A stretch of DNA of 14,844 nucleotides. Source: Bacillaceae bacterium (GTDB taxonomy: Bacteria > Bacillota > Bacilli > Bacillales_A > Planococcaceae). The stretch is from contig JASLGI010000195.1 of the NCBI GenBank assembly GCA_030149685.1, positions 1 through 14,844 of the forward strand, read 5' to 3'. The notes beneath the pieces were generated by a model. The model did not search any database. It had not been told where the DNA came from and saw only the letters and a program-made list of their open reading frames with translations. The translations under genes and the position numbers were made by a program. The number at the start of each line of letters is the position of its first letter. Positions within the stretch are counted from its first letter, which is position 1. Positions 8,382 through 14,844 of this stretch are shown here, one piece after another.

Positions 8382-9539
8382 ATGAAACAGCCTACCCGTT
8401 TCGAGCAAAAGAAAGAAGAAGCAAAAATTGTTCGTAAAATTGTCTCGCGTATTACAGCGACAGTTTTAGGGCTCATGTTACTCATTAGTGTAATCGGCTT
8501 TTTCTATGTAAATCATGCATTAAAGCCGGTTGATAAAAAAGATGAAACATTAATTGCTGTCGATATTCCTATCGGTTCAGGCATTAATACGATAGCAGAA
8601 ATATTAGAAGATCAAGGACTGATAAAAAGCGCACGGATTTTTAAATACTATGCGAAGTTTAATAATGAATCTGACTTCCAAGCCGGAAGCTATGAGTTGA
8701 CGAAAGCGATGACGCCTGAAGAACTGATTAAAAGTTTGAAAACAGGTACAGTCTATCGAACGCCAGAATTAACTTTAACGATTCCAGAAGGTTTAACAGT
8801 TGAACAGACAGCAGAAATTGTCGCGGAAAAAACATCTGTAACGAAGCGAGAGTTTTTAGAGTATGTTAATGATCCGAAAACAATCGATCATTTCATTGAA
8901 AAATATCCACGAATCGTGACAGATGATGTCAAAGCAAAAGATATTAAAGTACCACTTGAAGGTTACTTATATCCAGCGACGTATCCATTTTTCGAAAAAA
9001 ATCCGAGCGTCGAAAAAATTGTCGATGCGATGATTGAAGGAACAGCGATTAATGTCACTCCACTGCTAGGGGAATTAGAAGCAGAAGGTAAAAGTGTTCA
9101 TTGGCTACTAACATTCGCCTCTTTATTAGAGCGTGAAGCTACAGCTTCCGTTGATCGTGCAACGATTGCGAGTGTGTTTTATAACCGTTTAGATCAAGGA
9201 ATGCCTCTTCAGACAGACCCGACTGTGTTATATGCACAAGGGAAACATAAAAACCGTGTATTATATAAAGATTTAGAATTTGATGATCCGTATAATACGT
9301 ATAAAAATAAAGGGTTACCGCCAGGTCCGATAGCTGGAGCAGGAATGTCTTCAATTGAAGCGACAATCAATCCTGCTGATACGGATTACATTTACTTCTT
9401 AGCAGATGAAAATGGAAATAACTACTTTACAGACTCATATGAAGAGCATTTAAAAAATCGAGATAAATACATTACACCGCAATTTGAAGAAGAAGATAAA
9501 AAAGCAAAAGAAAGTAAAGGTGACGGCAAAGATGAATGA
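8382..9539 (+). CDS. mltG: Endolytic murein transglycosylase MltG (YceG-like)
   Basis: MltG cleaves nascent peptidoglycan strands at the membrane and is thought to set glycan chain ends. The 385-residue product has a short charged cytoplasmic N-terminus, one transmembrane helix at about residues 24-43 (TATVLGLMLLISVIGFF), a LysM-like region (VDIPIGSGINTIAEIL), then the YceG catalytic domain. The catalytic glutamate is E250 in SLLEREA, aligned with the E. coli site, followed by ASVFYNRL and LQTDPTVLYA. The C-terminus is a charged Lys/Glu tail. ATG 8382 lies 7 bases after AAAGGAGG (8368-8374); the TTG three bases earlier is too close to that site. The stop overlaps the start of yrrM. Confidence 0.95.
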   Translation: MKQPTRFEQKKEEAKIVRKIVSRITATVLGLMLLISVIGFFYVNHALKPVDKKDETLIAVDIPIGSGINTIAEILEDQGLIKSARIFKYYAKFNNESDFQAGSYELTKAMTPEELIKSLKTGTVYRTPELTLTIPEGLTVEQTAEIVAEKTSVTKREFLEYVNDPKTIDHFIEKYPRIVTDDVKAKDIKVPLEGYLYPATYPFFEKNPSVEKIVDAMIEGTAINVTPLLGELEAEGKSVHWLLTFASLLEREATASVDRATIASVFYNRLDQGMPLQTDPTVLYAQGKHKNRVLYKDLEFDDPYNTYKNKGLPPGPIAGAGMSSIEATINPADTDYIYFLADENGNNYFTDSYEEHLKNRDKYITPQFEEEDKKAKESKGDGKDE

Positions 9540-10170
9540 TGTCGTTCGTTACTTGGAAGAAATCCGGGGCACACGTCCGTTACTCATTCAAGAGATGGAA
9601 GAAGAAGCGAAACGAGATCATGTGCCGATTATGGATGCCTTAGGTTTTGAAACGTATCGAGCGTTGTTGCAATTACAGCGTCCCAAGCGTTTACTAGAAA
9701 TTGGTACAGCGATCGGCTATTCAGCGATTCGAATGGCTTCGGCAGTTCCTTCTTTAGAGATCGTATCGATTGAACGGAATGCCCATCGCTATGAGCGTGC
9801 ACAACATTACGTAGAAAGAAGTGAGTATGCACCGCGTATTACGCTGATTCATCAAGATGCATTGTCAGATGAAGTTACGTTTGAGCCGAATACATTCGAT
9901 GCATTATTTATCGATGCCGCGAAAGGACAATATCGCAACTTTTTTGAAAAATACGTTCCTTATTTGAAGGAAGATGGTGTCGTGTACTGTGATAATTTAT
10001 TCATGCACGGACTCGTTTTTCAACAATTAGAAGAAGTACCACGTCGCAATCGAACGATGTATCGGAATTTACGAGAGTTTACAAAATGGTTGCATGAGCA
10101 TCCATCGTATGATTTTTCGATCTTACCTGTCGGAGACGGTATTGGAATCGCAAGAAAAAAAGATCGATAA
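9532..10170 (+). CDS. trmR: tRNA 5-hydroxyuridine methyltransferase TrmR (YrrM)
   Basis: A 212-residue class I SAM-dependent methyltransferase of the O-methyltransferase family. The SAM-binding motif LEIGTAIG is at 55-62, SIERN ends the second strand, and FIDAAKGQY (D128) carries the metal/catalytic aspartate typical of this family. YrrM of B. subtilis (TrmR) methylates 5-hydroxyuridine at tRNA position 34 to 5-methoxyuridine; I assign the same role from similarity and position. ATG 9532 follows AAAGGTG (9516-9522) and overlaps the mltG stop by 8 bp (ATGAATGA). Longer in-frame starts inside mltG add a Lys-rich stretch not typical of the family. In B. subtilis two U32 peptidase-family genes (yrrN, yrrO) follow; here they are absent. 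Confidence 0.88.
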   Translation: MNDVVRYLEEIRGTRPLLIQEMEEEAKRDHVPIMDALGFETYRALLQLQRPKRLLEIGTAIGYSAIRMASAVPSLEIVSIERNAHRYERAQHYVERSEYAPRITLIHQDALSDEVTFEPNTFDALFIDAAKGQYRNFFEKYVPYLKEDGVVYCDNLFMHGLVFQQLEEVPRRNRTMYRNLREFTKWLHEHPSYDFSILPVGDGIGIARKKDR

Positions 10171-10199
10171 TTGAAATTTCAGCGTAATTGTACTATGAT
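10171..10199 (+). promoter_or_regulatory. Sigma-A promoter upstream of greA
   Basis: TTGAAA (10171-10176), a 17-bp spacer and TATGAT (10194-10199) give five of six matches at each element. The -35 begins at the base after the trmR stop codon. Transcription should start near 10206, about 157 bases before the greA ATG, leaving a long leader. Confidence 0.87.
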
Positions 10200-10205
10200 A
10201 GGTGC

Positions 10206-10362
10206 AATTCAAATAAGAAAGAAAGAGGCACTACATCGGAATTTTCTGATGTAGTGCCTTTATGAAAAAGAGCCGATAGACGATATTTCGGCACTTTCTC
10301 ATTTAAAGGAGCCGCTTCGGGAGTACCTAAGCGGTTTCCCTAATTCATTGGAGGGACAATAC
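10206..10362 (+). promoter_or_regulatory. Structured greA leader with three hairpins
   Basis: Hairpin 1 is a perfect 12-bp stem (10226-10237 with 10248-10259). Hairpin 2 pairs 10264-10276 with 10288-10300, 11 of 13 positions. Hairpin 3 pairs 10308-10317 with 10329-10339 with one bulge. No open frame in the leader looks real. The 3' arm of hairpin 1 (AGTGCC, 10253-10258) can also pair with GGCACT in hairpin 2 (10290-10295), so an alternative fold exists. No known riboswitch class is recognised. Confidence 0.65.
10226..10262 (+). terminator. Hairpin 1 of the greA leader, possible early terminator
   Basis: AGGCACTACATC and its exact complement flank a 10-base loop. The T tract after it is short (three T, 10259-10261), so termination on the + strand may be partial. 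The A-rich flank before the stem reads as a T-rich tail on the - strand, so it could also act in that direction. Termination here would release an RNA of about 55 nt. Confidence 0.5.
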
Positions 10363-10839
10363 ATGACAAAAGAAAAACAGTATCCTATGACAGCAGAAGG
10401 TAAGAAAAAGTTAGAAGAAGAACTCGAACATTTAAAGACGGTTAAACGTAAAGAAGTCGTTGAGCGTATTAAGATTGCTCGTAGTTACGGAGACCTCTCT
10501 GAGAACTCAGAGTACGACTCAGCAAAAGAAGATCAAGCATTCGTTGAAGGGAAAATTTCTTCACTTGAGTCGATGATTCGTAATGCAGTGATTATTACAG
10601 AAGATGAGTTAAATAAAGATGAAGTCGGTCTTGGGAAAACAGTGACATTCCGTGAGCTTCCAGATGAGGAACCAGAAACGTATACGATTGTTGGTTCAGC
10701 AGAAGCGGATCCATTAGAAGGCCGTATTTCAAACGATTCGCCGATTGCAAAAGCGTTAATTGGTCATAAAACAGGCGACGAAGTAACGATCGACACTCCA
10801 GGTGGAGAAATGAAAGTCGTCATTGAAAAGATTGATTAA
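10363..10839 (+). CDS. greA: Transcription elongation factor GreA
   Basis: GreA enters the RNA polymerase secondary channel and stimulates cleavage of backtracked RNA. The 158-residue length is the family norm. The N-terminal coiled coil carries the acidic tip [10 protein letters not shown], with D44 and E47 as the catalytic acidic pair, followed by the [13 protein letters not shown] return helix. The C-terminal FKBP-like domain shows [19 protein letters not shown] and [19 protein letters not shown] 10363 lies 7 bases after GGAGGG (10350-10355); the in-frame TTG at 10348 overlaps that site and is rejected. The gene has its own promoter and a long structured leader. Its stop overlaps the next start by one base. 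Confidence 0.98.
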   Translation: MTKEKQYPMTAEGKKKLEEELEHLKTVKRKEVVERIKIARSYGDLSENSEYDSAKEDQAFVEGKISSLESMIRNAVIITEDELNKDEVGLGKTVTFRELPDEEPETYTIVGSAEADPLEGRISNDSPIAKALIGHKTGDEVTIDTPGGEMKVVIEKID

Positions 10840-11414
10840 TGATGAAATCAAAAGGTTCAACATCTGACCGATTATTAACAGTCGGTATTTTTATCGTCAT
10901 CGTTCTTCTTTTTGTCGTCGGTAGTTCAATTTTGACGAAAGACCATGCAGCTCCTGAACATTTACAGCGTCAGCCTGTAGGAGAAGAGCAAGAGGAAAAA
11001 GAAGAAGAGAAACCGAAGGAAGACAAAGAAGATAAAAAAGAAGAACAAGAAGATAAAGAAGAAAAGCAACAAGGGCCAAAAGATGAATTGATCCAATCAG
11101 AAAGTGATAAGCCAGACGTTTTAGAAGTATGGACAAATGAGGCATGGGGACCGATTGGTACAGAACAAGAAGAGCCACATGTTTCAAAGTTTGATGGTCA
11201 ATCACAAGATTGGATAGAGAAAAAGGAAGCAATTGCTGCTCCTCTTTCGTATGAAATGGAAGAGTTAACGTACATTTACGTTCAAGGCGGTGCTACGGCT
11301 AAAGAAGCAATCGGTACCGTACAATCAAAAGAAGACCGCGTGAAATATCGTGTGTACATTGAATGGGTGGACGAAAAAGGATGGAAGCCTGTTCGTGTAG
11401 AACGTTTGAAATAA
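10839..11414 (+). CDS. yrrS: YrrS-like membrane-anchored DUF1510 protein
   Basis: A 191-residue protein. A transmembrane helix at about residues 12-32 (LLTVGIFIVIVLLFVVGSSIL) is followed by a linker of about 40 residues made almost entirely of Glu, Lys, Asp and Gln, then a C-terminal domain with VEVW-type and VYIEWVDEKGWKP blocks typical of DUF1510. The topology should be N-in with the domain outside the cell. B. subtilis YrrS (about 233 residues) also lies next to greA; its function is unclear, and its usual neighbour there is the penicillin-binding protein gene pbpI, which is missing here. The start overlaps the greA stop (TAATG) with no clear ribosome binding site, so translation is probably coupled; ATG 10842 is an equally possible start. 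Confidence 0.83.
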   Translation: MMKSKGSTSDRLLTVGIFIVIVLLFVVGSSILTKDHAAPEHLQRQPVGEEQEEKEEEKPKEDKEDKKEEQEDKEEKQQGPKDELIQSESDKPDVLEVWTNEAWGPIGTEQEEPHVSKFDGQSQDWIEKKEAIAAPLSYEMEELTYIYVQGGATAKEAIGTVQSKEDRVKYRVYIEWVDEKGWKPVRVERLK

Positions 11415-11433
11415 AGAAAAGTGAGGGACTTAC

Positions 11434-12126
11434 ATGGCAATAGGAATTATTGGAGCGATGGAAGAGGAAGTAGAAGGCCTTCGTTCGTTAATGCAAGAAC
11501 CGAAAACAAAAATGATTGCTCATACAGAGTTAATTGAAGGAATGCTTGATGGGAAAAAAGTAGTTCTCGTAAAAAGTGGAATCGGTAAAGTAAATGCGGC
11601 ACTTTCAACGACATTACTTTTATCTCAATACGACATTGACCATGTCATTAATATCGGTTCAGCAGGTGGTGCTGATGAATCGATGGAAGTTGGTACGGTG
11701 GTCATTTCCGATGTAGTTACGCATCATGATATGGATGCGACAGTATTCGGTTACGTTCCAGGTCAAGTACCTCAAATGCCGGAAGTTTATGAAGCAGATG
11801 AAACACTCATTACTCTCGCTGAACGAGCGGTAGAAGAACTAGATAAATATCCATCTGCTAAAGGTTTGATCGCATCAGGAGATGTCTTTATGAGTGACGC
11901 TGTGCGTGTGAAAGAAGCATGTACAACATTTCCGAACATGATTGCGTTTGAAATGGAAGCCGCAGCGGTTGCACAAGTATGTCATCAATTTGATTGCCCA
12001 TTTGTCGTCATCCGTGCACTTTCAGACATTGCAGGGAAAGAATCATCGATCAGTTTCGATGAATTTTTACCATTAGCCGCGAGTCATTCAATAGCTATCG
12101 TCCGTAATGTTTTATCGAAATTGTAA
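11434..12126 (+). CDS. mtnN: 5'-methylthioadenosine/S-adenosylhomocysteine nucleosidase
   Basis: MtnN (Pfs) hydrolyses the glycosidic bond of methylthioadenosine and S-adenosylhomocysteine, clearing inhibitors of methyltransferases and polyamine synthesis; its product S-ribosylhomocysteine feeds LuxS. The 230-residue length fits the family. Visible are GIIGAMEEEV at the N-terminus (E12), GSAGGAD, SGDVFMSD, the substrate-binding FEMEAAAVAQV (E175) and the catalytic aspartate D198 in ALSDIAG. GAGGG (11423-11427) lies 6 bases upstream of ATG. It follows the yrrS-like gene by 19 bp with no terminator between, so it probably belongs to the greA transcript. Confidence 0.97.
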   Translation: MAIGIIGAMEEEVEGLRSLMQEPKTKMIAHTELIEGMLDGKKVVLVKSGIGKVNAALSTTLLLSQYDIDHVINIGSAGGADESMEVGTVVISDVVTHHDMDATVFGYVPGQVPQMPEVYEADETLITLAERAVEELDKYPSAKGLIASGDVFMSDAVRVKEACTTFPNMIAFEMEAAAVAQVCHQFDCPFVVIRALSDIAGKESSISFDEFLPLAASHSIAIVRNVLSKL

Positions 12127-12143
12127 TCGCTTCGTGTTAAAAT
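12115..12143 (+). promoter_or_regulatory. Probable extended -10 promoter upstream of yqeG
   Basis: TGTTAAAAT (12135-12143) is an extended -10: TG, one base, then TAAAAT (five of six). TCGAAA at 12115-12120 is a four-of-six -35 with a 17-bp spacer. It overlaps the end of mtnN. The predicted start is near 12150, about 109 bases before the yqeG ATG. Confidence 0.6.
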
Positions 12144-12149
12144 AGAAGC

Positions 12150-12231
12150 ATCGGAAGAAAAAACACGTACATGAATGAAAAACGAGCGTTTCCGATAGAG
12201 TCGTATAACTACTCTTCCGGGAACGCTTTTT
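12150..12231 (+). promoter_or_regulatory. Candidate attenuator leader of the yqeG operon
   Basis: ATCGGAA (12150-12156), at the predicted 5' end of the RNA, is exactly complementary to TTCCGAT (12190-12196), which overlaps the 5' arm of the terminator stem (12185-12193). The two pairings exclude each other, as in an attenuator. CGGAAG (12152-12157) could alternatively pair with CTTCCG (12214-12219). I recognise no known riboswitch or protein-binding site here. Confidence 0.45.
12185..12231 (+). terminator. Intrinsic terminator between mtnN and yqeG
   Basis: AGCGTTTCC (12185-12193) pairs with GGGAACGCT (12219-12227), one G-U, closed above by a second 5-bp helix AGAGT (12197-12201) with ACTCT (12211-12215), and followed by five T (12227-12231). 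It can end the greA-yrrS-mtnN transcript, but only 27 bases separate it from the yqeG ATG, with no promoter seen in that gap. Confidence 0.78.
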
Positions 12232-12258
12232 ATCGTGTAAGAAATGGAGTGTATTCCA

Positions 12259-12795
12259 ATGATAGACCGTCTGTTTACTCCGAGTGCTTATGTCGCTTCG
12301 ATTCAGCAAGTGACACCAGAAGCATTGAAAAAAAGGGGCTATACAGCAGTAATTACGGATTTAGACAATACGTTGATCGAATGGAACCGTGCTTATGCAA
12401 CAGAAGAGGTGACGAGTTGGATTCGTTCACTGGAGCAAGCAGGACTCGACGTACTCGTCATTTCTAATAATAGTGAAGAGCGTGTACAAACATTTAGTGA
12501 ACCGCTCGGGTTACGTTATGTAGCACGTGCGAATAAACCACTTCAAAGAGGGTATCGACGAGCATTTGCTCAGCTCGAAAGCCCGAAAGAAGAAATCATC
12601 GCAATTGGCGATCAATTAATGACAGATATTTTAGGAGGGAATCGTGCAGGCATTGATACGATTCTCGTTTTACCTGTCGTACAAACAGATGCAAAGGCAA
12701 CGAAGTTTAATCGCTTCGTTGAAAGTAAAATTATGAAACGTTTAAAGGCACGAGGATTACGTGTCCAAAAGGAGGGCATCATTTGGAACAATTAA
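12259..12795 (+). CDS. yqeG: HAD-superfamily phosphatase YqeG
   Basis: A 178-residue member of the YqeG HAD-IIIA phosphatase family (B. subtilis about 172). The nucleophile motif DLDNT has D34 and D36, followed by VISNNS (motif II) and GDQLMTDILGGNRAG (motif III with the metal-binding aspartates). The physiological substrate in Bacilli is not known to me; a distantly related mitochondrial enzyme acts on phosphatidylglycerophosphate, which does not prove the role here. ATG 12259 has GGAG (12246-12249) 9 bases upstream; the in-frame ATG at 12244 overlaps that site. It overlaps yqeH by 13 bp and heads a conserved operon with yqeH, aroE and yhbY. Confidence 0.93.
   Translation: MIDRLFTPSAYVASIQQVTPEALKKRGYTAVITDLDNTLIEWNRAYATEEVTSWIRSLEQAGLDVLVISNNSEERVQTFSEPLGLRYVARANKPLQRGYRRAFAQLESPKEEIIAIGDQLMTDILGGNRAGIDTILVLPVVQTDAKATKFNRFVESKIMKRLKARGLRVQKEGIIWNN
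12767..12775 (+). promoter_or_regulatory. Ribosome binding site fixing the yqeH TTG start
   Basis: AAAAGGAGG lies inside yqeG, 7 bases before TTG 12783. The strong site supports the TTG start and the overlap of the two genes. Confidence 0.88.
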
Positions 12796-13889
12796 AATGT
12801 ATCGGTTGTGGAAGTGCTATTCAGTCAGAGGATAAAAAGAAAGAAGGTTTTATCCCCGCTTCTGCATTAGAGAAAAATGAAGGAGATGTCGTTTGTCAAC
12901 GATGTTTCCGTTTACGTCACTATAACGAAATTATGCCATCGACATTAACAGATGACGATTTTTTACAAATGCTTCACCACATTAGCGAAGAACGAGGACT
13001 CGTCGTACTTATCGTTGACTTGTTTGACTTCAATGGTAGTTGGGTGCGAGGATTAAATCGTTTTGTCGGACAGAACGATATTTTCCTCATCGGAAATAAA
13101 ATCGATTTATTGCCAAAGTCCGTGAATCGAGGACGTATTCGTCATTGGTTGCAAAAAGAAGCGAGTGATCTCGGACTGAAATCCGTCGATGCAGCACTCA
13201 TTTCTTCTATAACGGGCGAAGGAATTGAAGAAGCGATGGAGAAAGTTGATCGCTATCGACAAGGAAAAGACGTTTACGTTGTAGGTAGTACGAACGTTGG
13301 GAAATCGACATTTATTAATAAAATTATTGAACAAACGACAGGACTTGATGAGTTGATTACGACATCTTATTTCCCAGGAACGACACTCGGAATGGTAGAG
13401 ATTCCATTAGATGATGGCCAAGTGTTAACAGATACACCGGGAATTATCAATGATCATCAAATTATTCATTTACTTGATGAAGTTGATTTGAAAGCAGTCC
13501 TTCCGCGAAAAGAAGTCAAACCGAAAACACATCAATTAAACGAAGAACAATCATTACTTCTCGGCGGGCTTGCACAATTTGACTTTTTAAGTGGTGATCG
13601 AACAGCATTTACTGTCTATGCATCACGCGATATTCATGTCCATCGTACAAAAACAGAAAAAGCGACGGCTTTGCGTGAAGAGCGTACAGGGGAGTTATTG
13701 ACACCACCGATGCCGAAATCAACCACTGTATTACCAGAATTCGTTCGTCATGAATTTACAATTCGTGAACCGAAAACAGATGTTGCAATCTCAGGGCTCG
13801 GATGGATTACAGTGCACCATGCAAACATTCGTGTAGCTGTTCATGCGCCAAAAGGTGTCGACGTCGTTTTAAGACCGTCACTCGTTTAA
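12783..13889 (+). CDS. yqeH: Ribosome biogenesis GTPase YqeH
   Basis: YqeH is a circularly permuted GTPase needed for 30S ribosomal subunit assembly. The 368-residue product starts at TTG with a strong ribosome binding site. An N-terminal zinc finger has C6 and C9 (CIGC) and C38 and C41 (CQRC). The GTPase motifs come in permuted order: G4 NKID at 105-108, G5 SSITGEG, then G1 GSTNVGKST at 168-176, a threonine-rich G2 region and G3 DTPG at 217-220. A C-terminal beta-rich domain follows. This order, with G4-G5 before G1-G3, is diagnostic. It lies in a conserved operon with yqeG upstream and aroE 18 bp downstream. Confidence 0.97.
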   Translation: MEQLKCIGCGSAIQSEDKKKEGFIPASALEKNEGDVVCQRCFRLRHYNEIMPSTLTDDDFLQMLHHISEERGLVVLIVDLFDFNGSWVRGLNRFVGQNDIFLIGNKIDLLPKSVNRGRIRHWLQKEASDLGLKSVDAALISSITGEGIEEAMEKVDRYRQGKDVYVVGSTNVGKSTFINKIIEQTTGLDELITTSYFPGTTLGMVEIPLDDGQVLTDTPGIINDHQIIHLLDEVDLKAVLPRKEVKPKTHQLNEEQSLLLGGLAQFDFLSGDRTAFTVYASRDIHVHRTKTEKATALREERTGELLTPPMPKSTTVLPEFVRHEFTIREPKTDVAISGLGWITVHHANIRVAVHAPKGVDVVLRPSLV

Positions 13890-13907
13890 TGTTAAGGAGG
13901 GGTTTGT

Positions 13908-14720
13908 ATGAAAAAGTGGTATGCCGTTATTGGGGATCCGATTGCGCATTCGCGCTCACCGGAGATGCATACTCATTGGTTGAAAGAAGAACAGATCGAC
14001 GCTTCATATATTCCTATTCATTTGACGAAAGACCAATTAGCAAAAGGAATAGATAGTTTGCGTTTGCTCGGTTGCAGTGGTTGGAACGTGACAGTTCCCC
14101 ATAAAGAAGCAATTATTCCATTACTTGATGAAATTGATCCACTCGCTGAAAAGATGCACGCTGTTAATACAGTCGTTCGTCAAAGCGACGGAACGCTCAA
14201 AGGATATAATACGGATGGTCTTGGATACGTCCGATCATTAGAAGAGCGATTTCCGACGCTTGATCGTGCGAGTCGGGTGCTCATCATTGGAGCAGGAGGA
14301 GCAGCAAAAGGAATTGCTTATGCAATGAAGCAAGAAGGATATACATCGGTGACAATTGCGAACCGAACGTTAGAACGGGCAGAAAAACTCGCTGCAGTCT
14401 TAGAGGCAGAAGCGCTAACGTTAGAGGAAGCGAGTGAACAACTAGAAATATTTGATTTACTCATTCAAACGACTTCGGTAGGTATGCAACACGCTTTGCA
14501 AGGAGTCCCGCTCGATCTTACGCGATTAAGAAGTGATGCGATTGTCACTGATATTATTTATACACCAAAAGAAACAGAATTGTTACGTCTCGCTCGACAA
14601 AAAGGAGCAAAAACGATGAATGGGCTCGGAATGTTTATCCATCAAGGCGCATTAGCGTTTAGTTATTGGACAAACCGCTATCCGGATGCTCAGTCCCTCA
14701 TGAATGAGTGGAATAATTAA
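13908..14720 (+). CDS. aroE: Shikimate dehydrogenase (NADP+)
   Basis: AroE reduces 3-dehydroshikimate to shikimate with NADPH in aromatic amino acid synthesis. The 270-residue length fits the family. The N-terminal substrate domain shows GDPIAHSRSPEMH (shikimate-binding serines), NVTVPHK with catalytic K66, and NTDG with catalytic D103. The Rossmann domain has GAGGAA at 128-133 and ANRT as the NADP-preferring loop. The C-terminal block is GLGMFIHQGALAFSYW. AAGGAGG (13894-13900) lies 7 bases upstream of ATG. Its place between ribosome-assembly genes yqeH and yhbY is the usual one in Bacilli. Confidence 0.98.
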   Translation: MKKWYAVIGDPIAHSRSPEMHTHWLKEEQIDASYIPIHLTKDQLAKGIDSLRLLGCSGWNVTVPHKEAIIPLLDEIDPLAEKMHAVNTVVRQSDGTLKGYNTDGLGYVRSLEERFPTLDRASRVLIIGAGGAAKGIAYAMKQEGYTSVTIANRTLERAEKLAAVLEAEALTLEEASEQLEIFDLLIQTTSVGMQHALQGVPLDLTRLRSDAIVTDIIYTPKETELLRLARQKGAKTMNGLGMFIHQGALAFSYWTNRYPDAQSLMNEWNN

Positions 14721-14732
14721 GGAGGTAAGCAT

Positions 14733-14844
14733 ATGCTTACAGGAAAACAAAAACGATTTTTACGTAGTAAAGCACATCATTTAAAACCAGTTGCACAAAT
14801 TGGAAAAGAAGGTTTAACAGAAGCAGCGATGAAACAAATTTTAG
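14733..14844 (+). CDS. yhbY: YhbY family RNA-binding protein (YqeI), 3'-partial
   Basis: The first 37 codons of a CRM-domain protein: the start MLTGKQKRFLRSKAHHLKP and QIGKEGLTE match the YhbY family, small RNA-binding proteins associated with pre-50S ribosomal particles. Full-length members are about 95-100 residues, so most of the gene lies beyond the window end. GGAGGT (14721-14726) comes immediately after the aroE stop, 6 bases before ATG, so it is in the same operon. Confidence 0.92.
   Translation, partial: MLTGKQKRFLRSKAHHLKPVAQIGKEGLTEAAMKQIL

Noticed and set aside
9484..9531. An upstream TTG start for trmR inside mltG
   Set aside because: It would add a Lys-rich stretch not found in the family, and AAAGGTG is correctly placed for ATG 9532.
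10960..11080. GAA/AAA/GAG-rich stretch as a tandem DNA repeat
   Set aside because: There is no fixed repeat unit; it is low-complexity coding for a charged linker.
10897..11232. A 111-codon minus-strand frame rich in Leu that could look like a membrane protein
   Set aside because: It is the antisense of the Glu/Lys-rich linker of the yrrS-like gene; reversed GAA and AAG codons give Leu/Phe runs.
12171..12467. A 98-codon open frame starting in the yqeG leader
   Set aside because: It lacks a ribosome binding site, runs through the terminator and out of frame across yqeG, and its protein has no recognisable family features.

Overview
The window is a chromosomal housekeeping segment from a low-to-moderate-GC Gram-positive bacterium of the class Bacilli. 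The order mnmA–TPR gene–recD2–alaS–ireB–ruvX–yrzB–mltG–yrrM–greA–yrrS–mtnN–yqeG–yqeH–aroE–yhbY closely follows the Bacillus subtilis trmU-to-yqeI region. Strong AGGAGG-type ribosome binding sites, TTG starts on three genes (recD2, ruvX, yqeH) and an alanyl T-box leader fit the same group. The sequence does not settle the genus. All genes lie on the + strand and are tightly packed. I saw no mobile element, prophage, CRISPR array, tRNA or rRNA.

Layout. (1) 1–4281: mnmA (5' end cut off by the window), a TPR protein and recD2, spaced as one operon. (2) 4278–7191: a consensus sigma-A promoter whose -35 overlaps the recD2 stop codon, an alanine T-box riboswitch and alaS. (3) 7192–8323: a hairpin-containing spacer, then ireB, ruvX and yrzB. 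(4) 8324–10170: a small hairpin, then mltG and yrrM (trmR), which overlap by 8 bp. (5) 10171–12126: a clear promoter, a leader with three hairpins, then greA, a yrrS-like gene and mtnN. (6) 12115–14844: a probable promoter, an attenuator-like leader, then yqeG, yqeH, aroE and yhbY (cut off at the window end).

Functions. tRNA and ribosome work dominates. MnmA and TrmR modify wobble uridines, AlaRS charges tRNA-Ala, RuvX is the YqgF-type 16S rRNA maturation factor, and YqeH and YhbY are 30S- and 50S-linked assembly factors. Others serve DNA repair (RecD2), transcription elongation (GreA), cell-wall synthesis (MltG, and IreB as a Ser/Thr-kinase substrate), methyl-thio recycling (MtnN) and the shikimate pathway (AroE).

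The proteins are ordinary members of known families, and I found no undescribed multi-gene system. The parts worth a second look are non-coding: the greA leader, which resembles the promoter-plus-early-hairpin layout of the E. coli GraL/greA leader; a possible terminator/antiterminator switch before yqeG; and a hairpin at the predicted 5' end of the ireB transcript. The absence of the trhP-type U32 peptidase genes beside trmR is the main gene-content point.
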